Shown here: positions 8,614 to 17,958 of the stretch, in pieces | Layout: each line of letters begins with the position of its first letter | How positions within the stretch are numbered: the stretch's first letter is position 1 | Origin: UBA7446 sp965657545 | GTDB lineage: Bacteria > Bacteroidota > Bacteroidia > Flavobacteriales > Flavobacteriaceae | DNA: 64,000 nucleotides | Assembly: GCA_965657545.1 (NCBI GenBank) | Contig: CBFHOG010000002.1 | Coordinates: forward strand, 118,261-182,260 | Direction of reading: 5' to 3' | The notes under the pieces: model-generated | Seen by the model: the letters and a program-made list of their open reading frames with translations, nothing else | Database searches by the model: none | What the model was told of the DNA's origin: nothing | Made by a program: the position numbers and the translations under genes

Positions 8614-9279
8614 CTAACGCAATGATGAAATAATTTCCAATGCATTGCGTGTTTGAACTTCAATTTTTGCATAATCAAATGAGCCGTCTGCATGTTTAGC
8701 CATCAGCTTTGATCCCATACCCACGCAAGTAACGCCTGCGTCAAACCATCCTTTAAGATTTTCCTCAGTCGGACTTACCCCACCTGTAGGCATAATACTT
8801 GTCCATGGTTGAGGAGCCAACACCCCTTTTACAAATCCTGGTCCGTATGTGCTTCCTGGAAATAACTTTACGATTTCACATCCGAGTTCTTCTGCTTTAG
8901 CAATTTCGGTAAGTGAACCACAACCTGGAGACCACAATACTTTTCTACGGTTGCAAACAATCGCAATATCTTCTCTTAGTACTGGTGTGACTACAAAGTT
9001 AGCCCCGTTAAGCATATAAGCCGACGCAGCCGCTGCATCTGTAACTGAACCCACACCCATGATCATTCCTGGAAGTTCCTTAATAGCATATTGGGTCATT
9101 TCAGTGAAAACCTCCAATGCAAAATCACCTCTGTTGGTGAATTCCATTAAACGCGCACCACCGTCATAACATGCTTTCAATACCTTCTTTGCTACTGCTA
9201 CATCTTGATGAAAGAAAAGCGGTACCATACCGCTTTCTTTCATTGTTTGTGCTACTTCAATTCTTGTAAATTGTGCCAT
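8614..9279 (-). CDS. eda: KDPG/KHG aldolase
   Basis: Cleaves 2-keto-3-deoxy-6-phosphogluconate to pyruvate and glyceraldehyde-3-phosphate. The 221 residues form a class I TIM-barrel aldolase. The Schiff-base lysine is K138 in EIVKLFPGS, the catalytic Glu lies in RLMEFTNRG (about residue 46), and SPGCGSLTEI and MPTGGVSP are family motifs. It lies 18 bases downstream of kdgK and before fbp, completing DEH to KDG to KDPG to central metabolism. Confidence 0.96.
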   Translation of the reverse strand: MAQFTRIEVAQTMKESGMVPLFFHQDVAVAKKVLKACYDGGARLMEFTNRGDFALEVFTEMTQYAIKELPGMIMGVGSVTDAAAASAYMLNGANFVVTPVLREDIAIVCNRRKVLWSPGCGSLTEIAKAEELGCEIVKLFPGSTYGPGFVKGVLAPQPWTSIMPTGGVSPTEENLKGWFDAGVTCVGMGSKLMAKHADGSFDYAKIEVQTRNALEIISSLR

Positions 9280-9297
9280 AATGCAAATATAATAAGG

Positions 9298-10344
9298 TTA
9301 TCGAGCCACACGACCTGAAGCGTCGCCACCCATTAGTTTTTCTACTTCTGCAACTGTTACAAGGTTTGCATCGCCTTTGATGGTGTGCTTTAAACACGAA
9401 GCGGCAACGGCAAAATCAAGTGCATGTTGGTCGTTGTCTGGGTATTTTAAAAGGCCATAGATAAGTCCTCCCATAAACGAGTCACCGCCACCTACACGGT
9501 CCACAATATCTGTAATTTGATACTGTGTTGTGTCGTACATGGTTTTTCCGTCGTATAATACGCCTGCCCAAGTGTTGTGCGAAGCCGAAATAGAACCACG
9601 TAGTGTAGTAATTACTTTTTTAGCTTTTGGAAATTTTTCCATCATTTGTTTACAAACAGACAAAAAGGCTTCTGCCTTTACATCATGTCCTTGTGTTTGG
9701 ACAGTTATGCCATCTGGTTTGATGCCAAAGTGCATCTCAGCGTCTTCCTCGTTTCCAAGTACAATATCACAATATGATGTTAGTTCTGCCATGATGGATT
9801 CGCGATGTGCGTCATCACAATACTTCCAAAGTTTAGCGCGGTAGTTTAAATCTGTTGAAATCGTAATCCCTTTTTCGCTTGCAATTTTTACTGCTTCCAA
9901 ACATGCATCGGCTGCAGATTGTGAAATAGCAGGTGTAATCCCTGTCCAATGGAACCACTCTACACCTTCAAAAGCTTTATCCCAATCTACCATTCCAGGT
10001 TGAATTTCAGAGATTGCAGAATGTGCGCGGTCATAAACCACTTTGCTTCCACGGCTTACAGCGCCTGTTTCTAGGAAATAAATCCCTAATCGGTCACCAC
10101 CACGAAGCATAAAATCCGTTTCAACGCCGCGTTTACGCATTTCCATAAGGGCACAATCGCCAATATCATTGTTGGGAACACGCGTGACAAAGCGTACCGG
10201 AACGCCATAGTTGGAAAGCGATACCGCTACATTAGACTCGCCACCGCCATAGATAACATCAAAAGAATTTGTTTGAGAAAAACGCAAATATCCCGGAGGC
10301 GCGAGGCGCAACATAATTTCACCAAAAGTGACTACTTTTTTCAT
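9298..10344 (-). CDS. kdgK: 2-keto-3-deoxygluconate kinase (PfkB family)
   Basis: Phosphorylates KDG at O6 to give KDPG. 348 residues of the PfkB/ribokinase fold: an N-terminal GGGESNVAVSLS sugar-binding motif (33-44) and a C-terminal GGGDSFMGGL at about 285-294 with the catalytic Asp at 288 and the anion hole. Assignment to KDG rather than another sugar rests on the neighbouring aldolase and DEH reductase. The 99-base spacer upstream is AT-rich with no strong promoter match, so read-through from the SDR gene is likely. Confidence 0.92.
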   Translation of the reverse strand: MKKVVTFGEIMLRLAPPGYLRFSQTNSFDVIYGGGESNVAVSLSNYGVPVRFVTRVPNNDIGDCALMEMRKRGVETDFMLRGGDRLGIYFLETGAVSRGSKVVYDRAHSAISEIQPGMVDWDKAFEGVEWFHWTGITPAISQSAADACLEAVKIASEKGITISTDLNYRAKLWKYCDDAHRESIMAELTSYCDIVLGNEEDAEMHFGIKPDGITVQTQGHDVKAEAFLSVCKQMMEKFPKAKKVITTLRGSISASHNTWAGVLYDGKTMYDTTQYQITDIVDRVGGGDSFMGGLIYGLLKYPDNDQHALDFAVAASCLKHTIKGDANLVTVAEVEKLMGGDASGRVAR

Positions 10345-10443
10345 TGGTTGAGTTATTTTAATTTAAAATGTAAATTTAAGTTCTTTGAGGGCTTCGATAC
10401 AATTATAGTAAACATTGATTCTATCAATTGGCAATTTGTTGTA

Positions 10444-11208
10444 TTAAATTCCTAAAGCTTGCCCACCCCCTATTTGTACTGTTTCGGCAGTCATAAATGA
10501 TGCGTCATCACTCGCTAAAAAGGAAACCACAGCGGCTACTTCTTCTGGTTGCCCTAATCTACCAAGCATTATGTTGTTTTTCCAAGAGGCAAATACTTCA
10601 GGTTTAGTTGACTTTATTTGTGCGTGGAATGGTGTGTCAATTGTTCCTGGAGATACCGCATTTACACGAATGCCATATTCAGCCAAATCTTTAGCAAGTG
10701 CTCTAGTTATGGCATGTACAGCTGCTTTAGACGTACCATAAATACCAGCTCCAGGACCACCGGCGTTCCAGCCTGCGTTGGAGGTGTAATTGATTATGGT
10801 TGCGTTATCCCCTTTTTTTAGAAAAGGAATTGCGGCTCTTGAAACAAAAAATGTTGAGTCTAAGTTTAATGCCATTACGAATCTAAAGAATTCAGTCGTC
10901 ATTTCTTCAAAGCGAGATCTACCACCAAGACCGCCAGCATTATTCACAAGGATATCAATTTTTCCGTGTTTCTGCCCAATTTTATTGATGTTTTCGTTGA
11001 CTGCATTCTCATCTGTAACGTCAAAGCCGTAGTATTCAGCAGTAATACCAGCAGCGTTGAGTTCTGCTACTCTTTCTTGGCCTTTATCGTCTTCAATACC
11101 GTTAAGAATAACCGTACATCCATCTTCGCCAAGGCGTTTTGCTACTTGAAATCCGATACCGCCAGTAGCTCCTGTTACAACGGCTATTTTCCCATTTAAT
11201 TTACTCAT
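10444..11208 (-). CDS. SDR-family oxidoreductase, probable DEH reductase
   Basis: 254 residues of classical short-chain dehydrogenase: TGATGGIG cofactor loop (12-19), NNAG (89-92), catalytic Ser143 and the Y157xxxK161 pair, and a C-terminal GGGQALGI. It lies between a hexuronate-type transporter and KDG kinase. In alginate degraders an SDR in this position reduces 4-deoxy-L-erythro-5-hexoseulose uronate (DEH) to KDG. The first residue after the GxxxGxG strand (Asn36) does not settle NADH versus NADPH preference. The DEH substrate is inferred from context. Confidence 0.85.
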   Translation of the reverse strand: MSKLNGKIAVVTGATGGIGFQVAKRLGEDGCTVILNGIEDDKGQERVAELNAAGITAEYYGFDVTDENAVNENINKIGQKHGKIDILVNNAGGLGGRSRFEEMTTEFFRFVMALNLDSTFFVSRAAIPFLKKGDNATIINYTSNAGWNAGGPGAGIYGTSKAAVHAITRALAKDLAEYGIRVNAVSPGTIDTPFHAQIKSTKPEVFASWKNNIMLGRLGQPEEVAAVVSFLASDDASFMTAETVQIGGGQALGI

Positions 11209-11239
11209 CTTGTTTATGTTAATTTATTTTTTTAAAAAT

Positions 11240-12523
11240 TTATTTTTTTGAAGCAACAACCAGTCTCACTTTTGGTATGAAAAAGAATACAGCTAAAACA
11301 GCTAAAATCACAGAGACTGTAATCGCAATAAAGGCTGGAGTATATGACCCTTCTTCTGTTATTCTTCCAATAAACCAGTTCATGAGCATAGGAGAAAAGG
11401 CAGCAATAGTTCCAGCTAATCCCGCTAGGGTGCCTACTGAAGGCCCTCTAAATAAGTCGCTCGATAATGTTTGGATATTTCCAATAGCAAATTGAAAACC
11501 AAATAGTGCTACACCAGCCAGATAGATAAATGCCATATAGTTGGTGTCACTAACAAGTGTTATGATAGAAACAAAGCCTACAACAATCAATACGCTACCA
11601 ATAACAATACTTGCCTTTCTTCCAAAGTCTGTTGAAGTACGCTTGATAATGGCTTCTGTAAATATGCCTCCCAAAATACCACCAGCAGCAGCCATGAGGT
11701 ATGAAATCCACATGGTATTTCCAATTTCTTCAATGCTTAAATCGTATTTTGCATTTAAATAAATTGGCATCCAACCAGCGAAAAACCACCAAATGGGCTC
11801 TATAAAAAACCTACAAAGCAAGATTCCCCAAGGTTGCTTATAACTCAAAATTTTAGTGACGCTTAAGCTTTTCGCATTTTCATCAATTACGATATTATTT
11901 TCTATGCGATCGTTTAAAAGCAACTCCTTTTCTTTATCAGTAATCCAAGGATGGGTTTCAGGTTTAGATTTATTAATCAAAAGCCAAGGAAGCACCCAAA
12001 TAAGACCCAATCCACCTAGTATGATATATGTTGATTTCCAACCAAACTGAGCATATAGATATACAATAATGATAGGTGCTACAACATTCCCGATGGAAGC
12101 TCCGGCATTAAAAATTCCTTGCGCTAGTGCACGCTGCTTCACTGGAAACCACTCTCCATTACTTTTAACAGCGCCAGGCCATAATCCTGCTTCGCCAAGT
12201 CCAAGAAGACCACGAACTACAGAAAGTGAAATAATCCCTCTTGCCACAGCATGGGCAGCTGCAGCAACAGACCAAACAATAATAGAAAGCACAAAACCAA
12301 TACGCGTACCTATTTTGTCGTAGAGTCTGCCTGATAAAAACTTACTTGCAGCGTATGTCAACATAAAGACATTCAGCATAAGGGCGTAATCTGCGTTATC
12401 CATGCCCAAATCTTTACCCATTTCAGGCCATAGCAATGCAAAAGCGGTCCTGTCAATATAGTTTATTACGGTCGCAATAAAAATGAGGCCTATTACCCAC
12501 CAGCGTAGTCCTTTTAGTTTCAT
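11240..12523 (-). CDS. MFS transporter, hexuronate/ACS type
   Basis: 427 residues with 12 predicted membrane helices, in the anion:cation symporter branch of the major facilitator superfamily (ExuT/GudP-like). Motifs seen are INYIDRTAFALLWPEM near the N-terminus, GRLYDKIGTRIGF (loop 2-3) and GLGEAGLWPGAVKSNGEWFP, all typical of hexuronate carriers. In an alginate locus it probably moves unsaturated uronate or DEH across the inner membrane. It sits 31 bases upstream of the SDR gene and 92 bases after the GntR gene. Confidence 0.87.
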   Translation of the reverse strand: MKLKGLRWWVIGLIFIATVINYIDRTAFALLWPEMGKDLGMDNADYALMLNVFMLTYAASKFLSGRLYDKIGTRIGFVLSIIVWSVAAAAHAVARGIISLSVVRGLLGLGEAGLWPGAVKSNGEWFPVKQRALAQGIFNAGASIGNVVAPIIIVYLYAQFGWKSTYIILGGLGLIWVLPWLLINKSKPETHPWITDKEKELLLNDRIENNIVIDENAKSLSVTKILSYKQPWGILLCRFFIEPIWWFFAGWMPIYLNAKYDLSIEEIGNTMWISYLMAAAGGILGGIFTEAIIKRTSTDFGRKASIVIGSVLIVVGFVSIITLVSDTNYMAFIYLAGVALFGFQFAIGNIQTLSSDLFRGPSVGTLAGLAGTIAAFSPMLMNWFIGRITEEGSYTPAFIAITVSVILAVLAVFFFIPKVRLVVASKK

Positions 12524-12615
12524 ATCGGTATGTTGTTCTGAGAAAAAGAAGAAAAAACCAGCAATGTGCGTTGCTAAAACGGTTAATTACTTTATTATCC
12601 CAATTAATAATTCAT

Positions 12616-13320
12616 TTATGTTTCGTAACAATACTGATACAAAACACTAAAATGCTCTTTCATTTTTGATTCAGCAAGTTCAGGATTTTTGGTCCGGATT
12701 GCTTTCACTACTTCTTCGTGTTCTTCAATAGCGCTGATAGCGGTATTGTTTTTACACACGTGGTATTTTTCAAAATTTGTGATAATCTGTGGCGTTATAG
12801 ACAACATCAATCGTTGGAGAGATGCATTATGGCTGGCTTTTGCTATAGATAAATGAAACAGCAAATCTTCAGCGACAGAGTCCTCACCTGCAAGTGTTTT
12901 GGTACGGTAATTAAGTTGTGCTTGCTCAATTTCAGCCATGTCTTCTTGTGTATGACGCGCTGCTGCAAACTTTACAATCTTTAATTCTAGAAAAATTCGT
13001 GTTTCAACCAGTGATTTAAAATCAGGCGTTGGAAGTATTAAAATCTGATCAATCATACCATTTAAGGCGGTACGTTCTAAGTCTGCAACAAAGGTTCCAC
13101 TCTGTGGCATTGATTTTAATAAACCATAGTGCTCTAATTTTTGAATCGCGTTCCGGATACTACCACGAGTAACATCAAATCGTTCAGCAAGCAATCGTTC
13201 AGAGGGTAACTTCTCTCCAGGCTCAAAGTTTTTAGCGTTTATTAAATCCCTGATTTCAGAAATTATAAACTTCTCCTTGGAGGCTAAGCCATTCATTCCT
13301 TTAATGTCTTCTGTTTTCAT
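12616..13320 (-). CDS. GntR-family transcriptional regulator (FadR/UxuR type, FCD domain)
   Basis: 235 residues from the ATG at 13318-13320. An N-terminal winged helix (PSERLLAERFDVTRGSIRNA) is followed by an all-helical FCD ligand domain (ETRIFLELKIVKFAA, then FHLSIAKASHNASLQRL with likely metal-binding residues, and a C-terminal EHFSVLYQY). FadR/UxuR-type proteins bind palindromes of the form TGGTnnnACCA and respond to uronates or KDG-like acids. A matching palindrome touches its own start codon, and three more lie in this locus, so it is probably an autoregulated repressor. A TTG two codons upstream is inside the operator and is an unlikely start. Confidence 0.92.
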   Translation of the reverse strand: MKTEDIKGMNGLASKEKFIISEIRDLINAKNFEPGEKLPSERLLAERFDVTRGSIRNAIQKLEHYGLLKSMPQSGTFVADLERTALNGMIDQILILPTPDFKSLVETRIFLELKIVKFAAARHTQEDMAEIEQAQLNYRTKTLAGEDSVAEDLLFHLSIAKASHNASLQRLMLSITPQIITNFEKYHVCKNNTAISAIEEHEEVVKAIRTKNPELAESKMKEHFSVLYQYCYET

Positions 13321-13338
13321 GACCAAATTGGTTAACCA
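13316..13338 (-). promoter_or_regulatory. GntR-type operator at the regulator's own start
   Basis: A perfect palindrome TGGTTAACCA at 13329-13338, with a degenerate partner (one half ACCA kept) 13 bases away at 13316-13325 running into the ATG. On the minus strand TAAATCTG, one mismatch from the TAnnTTTG box, abuts the palindrome. The same two-part layout occurs at three other places in the locus. Confidence 0.65.
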
Positions 13339-13386
13339 GATTTACTGATGTAAATGTAAATAATTTATGTTAAATCTGAAAGTATT

Positions 13387-14265
13387 TTAATGGTTAACTT
13401 CAAGACTAAAATATTTAACACGTGCAAAAGCGTTTTCATCTGTAGAGGATAAATAATTCCCTGCTTTAAAGTAGTTTTCAAAAACACCCCATTTTTCCAT
13501 ATCGTTCCCCGTATAGGTGCGCTTATAGGTATCGTTTAATATCACTTCCATTTTTCCATCTTGTGCGTCTATTTCAAGTGTAAAAGGCTCATAGCCCACT
13601 TTAAAAGGAAATGTGTATCCGTCGTCGTTATCCCAAGCATCTGTGTGTAATATTTCTGGGACTTGCGCATTGGGGTTTTTTAGTGTCTTTGAATTTAGGC
13701 GTATATATCCGTTAAGCCACGAAACTTTCATTATTGGCGGTGCGTTATTGTCTTTTTGCCCTATGAGACCTCGCTGACTGTTTGTGAGTCTTCCATGAAT
13801 TTGCATCACAATTGTACGGTGAGGATTTCCATTCTTGTCCTTGGAAATAGCATCCATTCGTAATCTGCCTTTTATATTTCCTCCTTTTTTAAATGTCCAG
13901 TTAACATGATCAGAGCCAGAAACCATTTGCTCACGAAGTTCAGTTCTCGAATAACTAGAGTTAGGTGTACTTGTACCTGGTTTAGTAAAAAAAACTAAAG
14001 CACCCTCAATAGAATCGTTATACATATAAGGTTTTAACATTTCATTGGTAGCGTACTTTAAAATTTCGGGTGGGCGGATGGAGGTAGGATTCCCAATAGG
14101 GAGTGTAACTTTCCAATTCGTTAGGTCAATATTAGGTAATTTATAAGTAAGTGTTGTTGAGGGTTCCTCAATTACAGGAGGTGCTTCTTTATTTTCGGAT
14201 ATACTTTCATTTGAACAAGCGAAAAGTAAAAAAGCAAACAAAAAGTATAGGCTTGAAAAGTTCAT
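13387..14265 (-). CDS. PL7 alginate lyase, lipoprotein
   Basis: Cleaves alginate by beta-elimination. 292 residues with a lipoprotein signal (FLLFAC, Cys17), a short acidic linker, and one PL7 beta-jelly-roll domain. The three family signatures are present: RTELRE (107-112), QIH (155-157) and YFKAGNY (265-271). The isoleucine in QIH usually goes with preference for G-containing blocks; that is family knowledge, not shown here. It is a diverged paralogue of the lyase gene 16 bases upstream and the last gene of the susC unit. Confidence 0.93.
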   Translation of the reverse strand: MNFSSLYFLFAFLLFACSNESISENKEAPPVIEEPSTTLTYKLPNIDLTNWKVTLPIGNPTSIRPPEILKYATNEMLKPYMYNDSIEGALVFFTKPGTSTPNSSYSRTELREQMVSGSDHVNWTFKKGGNIKGRLRMDAISKDKNGNPHRTIVMQIHGRLTNSQRGLIGQKDNNAPPIMKVSWLNGYIRLNSKTLKNPNAQVPEILHTDAWDNDDGYTFPFKVGYEPFTLEIDAQDGKMEVILNDTYKRTYTGNDMEKWGVFENYFKAGNYLSSTDENAFARVKYFSLEVNH

Positions 14266-14281
14266 TTTGTAATACTAAAAT

Positions 14282-15199
14282 TTAGTGGCTGACCTCAAGT
14301 TCATAGAAACGTACTTTTGAAAAAGACCCTTTATCTCTTGATTGAAAATAGTTGCCGGCTTTAAAATAGTTTTCAAAAACACCCCACTTACGCATGTGAA
14401 TACTTTCATAAACTTTAAATTCATTTCTATTTAAGATGATCACCATTTTACCATCAGAAACCTTTACTTCAAGCATAAATTTTTTGAAACCGACTTCTTG
14501 TTCAAAATTAAAACCTTCGTCGTTGCCCCATGCGTCCTCATGAAGAATCTCGGGTACAGTAGCATTTATGTTTTTTAATACTTTAGTTTTTACACGTATT
14601 TTGCCTTTATCCCAATATATTTTGAGCATAGGCGGGGCATTGTTATCATCTTCGCCAATTAAATCACGTTGTTCATTTGTCAAACGACCGTGTATTTGCA
14701 TGATAATGGTTCTGTGATATTTACCGTCAGCATCTCGGGTAGAAGCGTCCATTGCTATTTTGGCTCTCATGTAGCCTCCGTCTGCAAACGTCCAGTTCAC
14801 ATTATTGTCGCCAGGGACCATTTGCTCTCTGAGCTCTGATCTTGTGTATTTGGTGTTTTTTGTTTTGGATTCTGTTGGCATCGCATGAAAAACGATAGCG
14901 CCCCTCAAAGAATCTATATACATATACGGACGTGCCATTTCATTAGAAGCAAAGTCAAAAATTTCGGGTGGCTCAATTTCATAAGGTTTACCCTTATCAT
15001 TGGTAACCGGAAGTGTGACTTTCCAATGACTTAAATCGATTTTTGGGAGCTTTACCTTCTTTCTTTTTTTCTTGCGTTTCTTTTTTTCAATTTTTATATC
15101 CGAATCTGAAATGCTACTCGTCTTTTCTTGACAAGTAGCATTCACAGATATAAAACATATTGAAATCGTTAACAATATTTGTTTTTGGAAATTCTTCAT
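14282..15199 (-). CDS. PL7 alginate lyase, exported
   Basis: 305 residues with an N-terminal hydrophobic signal (ILLTISICFISVNATC); the Cys has Asn at -3, so lipoprotein processing is uncertain. A strongly basic linker of Lys/Arg (about residues 37-50) precedes one PL7 domain with RSELRE (120-125), QIH (168-170) and YFKAGNY (278-284). It shares long similar blocks with the neighbouring lyase, for example MQIHGRLTN and PEILH-DAW, so the pair arose by tandem duplication. The basic linker could bind the polyanionic substrate; this is inference. Confidence 0.93.
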   Translation of the reverse strand: MKNFQKQILLTISICFISVNATCQEKTSSISDSDIKIEKKKRKKKRKKVKLPKIDLSHWKVTLPVTNDKGKPYEIEPPEIFDFASNEMARPYMYIDSLRGAIVFHAMPTESKTKNTKYTRSELREQMVPGDNNVNWTFADGGYMRAKIAMDASTRDADGKYHRTIIMQIHGRLTNEQRDLIGEDDNNAPPMLKIYWDKGKIRVKTKVLKNINATVPEILHEDAWGNDEGFNFEQEVGFKKFMLEVKVSDGKMVIILNRNEFKVYESIHMRKWGVFENYFKAGNYFQSRDKGSFSKVRFYELEVSH

Positions 15200-15204
15200 T
15201 AAAA

Positions 15205-16956
15205 TTACTCCGCTGGATACACCTTAACATTATCTACAAAAGCATCAACGTCGTTAAATGTGTAAATAAATATAGATACTTCACCAACAGCATTAGATCT
15301 AAAACGAAGTTTCACTGTAGTTCCACCAGAACAAGAGTTATCGGCAAATTTTCCTTTAGCCTCTGTTCCAACATGCTCTACCAATGGATTACTTGCAAGA
15401 GCAACATCACTGTCGCTATAATGCCCATTTAATATCGCCGCCACGACACTGTTAGTCTCGGCCCCTCCTGTTTTTATAGCGTATTCATATTCAAAAATAT
15501 AATCCGTATTTGGGCTTAATATAACTGATTGGTATGCATATCTAGTATCACCAGGGTCAGCAGTACCATTTATATCATCAGCACTTTGGCTAGATGACCA
15601 CTTTGCCCCTCTTGTTTTAGAACCATTATCTGATCCATCGTAATTTGTACAAGACCCATCAGAAGAACCACTAAATGGATTTGAGCTACCAGGTGTATTA
15701 GCTATTTTCCATGGTCCATATGTATCACTAGAACCTCCATCAAAATGACCCCATAAAATTTCTGGATCTATAGGACCATCTGATCCGCCAACTATAACTT
15801 CTTTTGTAACAGAAGATGTGTTATTGCGAGAATTCGTAGTTGTTAAAGTTACCATATACGTTTTTTCTTGACCATCATCTGTATAACTATATGTTGGGTT
15901 TTCTTCTGTTGAAGTACCTACGCCATCTCCAAAATCCCAACTGTAACTGGTAGCAAGTTCAGAGATGCTTGTAAAGCTAACATCATAATCACTAAGTACC
16001 TCGTCGGTAGTAAAGTCAGGAATTGAAAGAGGTTCTCTATAAAAATAAATATTATCTAAATTTAGAGTTCCCTCATTGCTTACAGTTCCACCTGTTCCTA
16101 CTTCTAATGTGATATCGTCAATTTGAGTAATTCCTTCAGCAGCAAAATCAATATCTAAACCAGTCCAGACATCATTTGCTAAATCTTGTTCAAAAGATTT
16201 ACCACCCAATGTTATTTTCACTTTATCAACCCCTATTTCATGAATAGAATGAAGGTCAAAATGAATATAATCAGCAGTAGCATCTGTACCAAAAACATCT
16301 GCAATATTTATGGCGGGGTCAAAAGCAATTGATGCGGCTGTAGTACCATGCAGTCTAGAATATTGAATTACTTTATTCTTTATATCTCCAACTTCTACTT
16401 CATTATGATCTGCATCTCCATTATCAAAATTAGTACCTGAAATACTACTTGTATAAGCCGTAAAAGCACCATCAGTTTCAATACCGTCGCTAAAAATAGC
16501 AACTACATTTTCATTCAAAATGGTTGGCGAATCTGGTGTTGATGTTAAGGTGGTTATACTGTGTTTAACTGTTACATCCTCTGAAAGTGAAACATCTTCA
16601 AAACCTTTGTCAGATTTTGCAGTTACTGTAATGGTATAAGTCGCTTGAGCAAGCTCGTTTGGGTAGTCATATGAAGCGGTACCACCATTTTCAGAGATTG
16701 TAACTGCTTCTCCGTGACCAAAGTCTACTACATATGAGGAAACTCCAATTGCCAGCGGTTTCACAGTAAAATACGTCCCGTCTTCAAGTCCATTTTTATC
16801 AGGACCTGGTGTAGCCTTAAAGCTTGAAAATGAAATCTCTGTAAGACCCGGGCCGTTAGAGTTTTGCGCGGGTTGCAGTACTTCGTATTCATCATCACAA
16901 GAAACTGCAATGACTGAAATAAGTAAGGCAAATATTCCTTTTTTATATAAATTCAT
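15205..16956 (-). CDS. PKD-domain surface lipoprotein (SusE/F-like alginate-binding candidate)
   Basis: 583 residues with lipobox VISVIAVSC (Cys about 20). Four parts can be traced: a degenerate PKD-like domain (about 35-135); a galactose-binding-like beta-sandwich (about 140-310, with YIHFDLHSI and LDNIYFY); a clear PKD domain (about 315-390, SYSWDFGDG); and a C-terminal jelly-roll module of about 175 residues ending DAFVDNVKVYPAE. The C-terminal module closely resembles that of the next protein. No catalytic motif was seen. It sits where SusE/SusF-type glycan-binding proteins occur, so surface alginate binding is inferred. Confidence 0.85.
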   Translation of the reverse strand: MNLYKKGIFALLISVIAVSCDDEYEVLQPAQNSNGPGLTEISFSSFKATPGPDKNGLEDGTYFTVKPLAIGVSSYVVDFGHGEAVTISENGGTASYDYPNELAQATYTITVTAKSDKGFEDVSLSEDVTVKHSITTLTSTPDSPTILNENVVAIFSDGIETDGAFTAYTSSISGTNFDNGDADHNEVEVGDIKNKVIQYSRLHGTTAASIAFDPAINIADVFGTDATADYIHFDLHSIHEIGVDKVKITLGGKSFEQDLANDVWTGLDIDFAAEGITQIDDITLEVGTGGTVSNEGTLNLDNIYFYREPLSIPDFTTDEVLSDYDVSFTSISELATSYSWDFGDGVGTSTEENPTYSYTDDGQEKTYMVTLTTTNSRNNTSSVTKEVIVGGSDGPIDPEILWGHFDGGSSDTYGPWKIANTPGSSNPFSGSSDGSCTNYDGSDNGSKTRGAKWSSSQSADDINGTADPGDTRYAYQSVILSPNTDYIFEYEYAIKTGGAETNSVVAAILNGHYSDSDVALASNPLVEHVGTEAKGKFADNSCSGGTTVKLRFRSNAVGEVSIFIYTFNDVDAFVDNVKVYPAE

Positions 16957-16992
16957 AATAATTAGTTTTTAAATTTTATCTATTAAGAGCAA

Positions 16993-17940
16993 TTAATCTG
17001 CTGCATAAACCTTTACGTTATCAATGTAAACATCCACGTCAGTAACGGCATAAAACATTATTGCCATTTCGCCTGTACCGTTGGTAGTAAATTGTTGTTT
17101 TACTGTAGTGTGAGATGTTTTCCCTTTTACTTCAGATGCAATAAATTGGCTTACATGGTCACTGGCAACAGCATCAGCACCGTCAGAAAAATGCGCATTT
17201 AAGACTTCTGAGATAATCCGATTACCTTCGGGTGCAACACCCGCTTGTTCTGCAGGGGTTTTAATAGCATACTCATACTCTAGAATATACTTTACTGTTC
17301 TATCCGGAAGCGTTGGCGAAACAATAATGGGCTGATACGCATACCTGGTATTTGAACTTAAGTAAGCACCAGCAGATGTTGACTTTGTCCATTTTGCGCC
17401 TTTTGTTTTCGCACCGTTATCGGTTCCGTCATAGTTTGTAAACGAACCATCAGAACTTGAGTTAAAAGGATTTGTAGTTCCGCCGGTAAAGCTTTCAAAT
17501 TTCCAATCACTTGAACCTCCATTAAAATCTCCGTTTAGTATGGTAACAGGAAGTGGAACAAACCTATCTACAACCTCTACATCAAGTGTAACAGTATTTG
17601 AAGCATTATTTGCGTCAAGAGCCGTAAGTGTTACAGCATATGTACCTTCCCCATCAGCAAAAACATAACTTGGATCTTTATCTGTAGAGGTGTTTCCTCC
17701 TCCAAAATCCCATTCGTATTTTGTTGACTCAAAGGACAAGTTGTTGAAATTTATTTTTTTGAAATTCACCGCATCAGGGATATAATCGAAGTTTGCAACC
17801 GGCAAACTGTTATCTGGCAAAGACCCAGCTTCTGGCAATTCATACTCAAAAGCTTCTTCACAGCTAACCATTAATGCAATTGCTGATAAACACAACATCA
17901 CCTTAATAGCTTTATTAAAAATGTTTAATTTATTTTTCAT
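16993..17940 (-). CDS. PKD-domain surface lipoprotein (alginate-binding candidate)
   Basis: 315 residues with lipobox ALMVSC (Cys about 27). One PKD domain (about 45-125, with KYEWDFGGG and VTLTALDAN) is followed by a C-terminal jelly-roll module of about 185 residues (TNYDGTDNGAKTKGAKW, RYAYQPIIVSP, ending VDVYIDNVKVYAAD). The module is clearly homologous to the C-terminus of the larger neighbour, so this is a shorter paralogue lacking the two middle domains. It lies 18 bases after susD, in the glycan-binding position of the unit. Confidence 0.85.
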   Translation of the reverse strand: MKNKLNIFNKAIKVMLCLSAIALMVSCEEAFEYELPEAGSLPDNSLPVANFDYIPDAVNFKKINFNNLSFESTKYEWDFGGGNTSTDKDPSYVFADGEGTYAVTLTALDANNASNTVTLDVEVVDRFVPLPVTILNGDFNGGSSDWKFESFTGGTTNPFNSSSDGSFTNYDGTDNGAKTKGAKWTKSTSAGAYLSSNTRYAYQPIIVSPTLPDRTVKYILEYEYAIKTPAEQAGVAPEGNRIISEVLNAHFSDGADAVASDHVSQFIASEVKGKTSHTTVKQQFTTNGTGEMAIMFYAVTDVDVYIDNVKVYAAD

Positions 17941-17958
17941 GATTTCTATGTTTATGTT

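Noticed and set aside
9530..9844. 104-codon plus-strand ORF
   Set aside because: Antisense to kdgK, no start context and no family.
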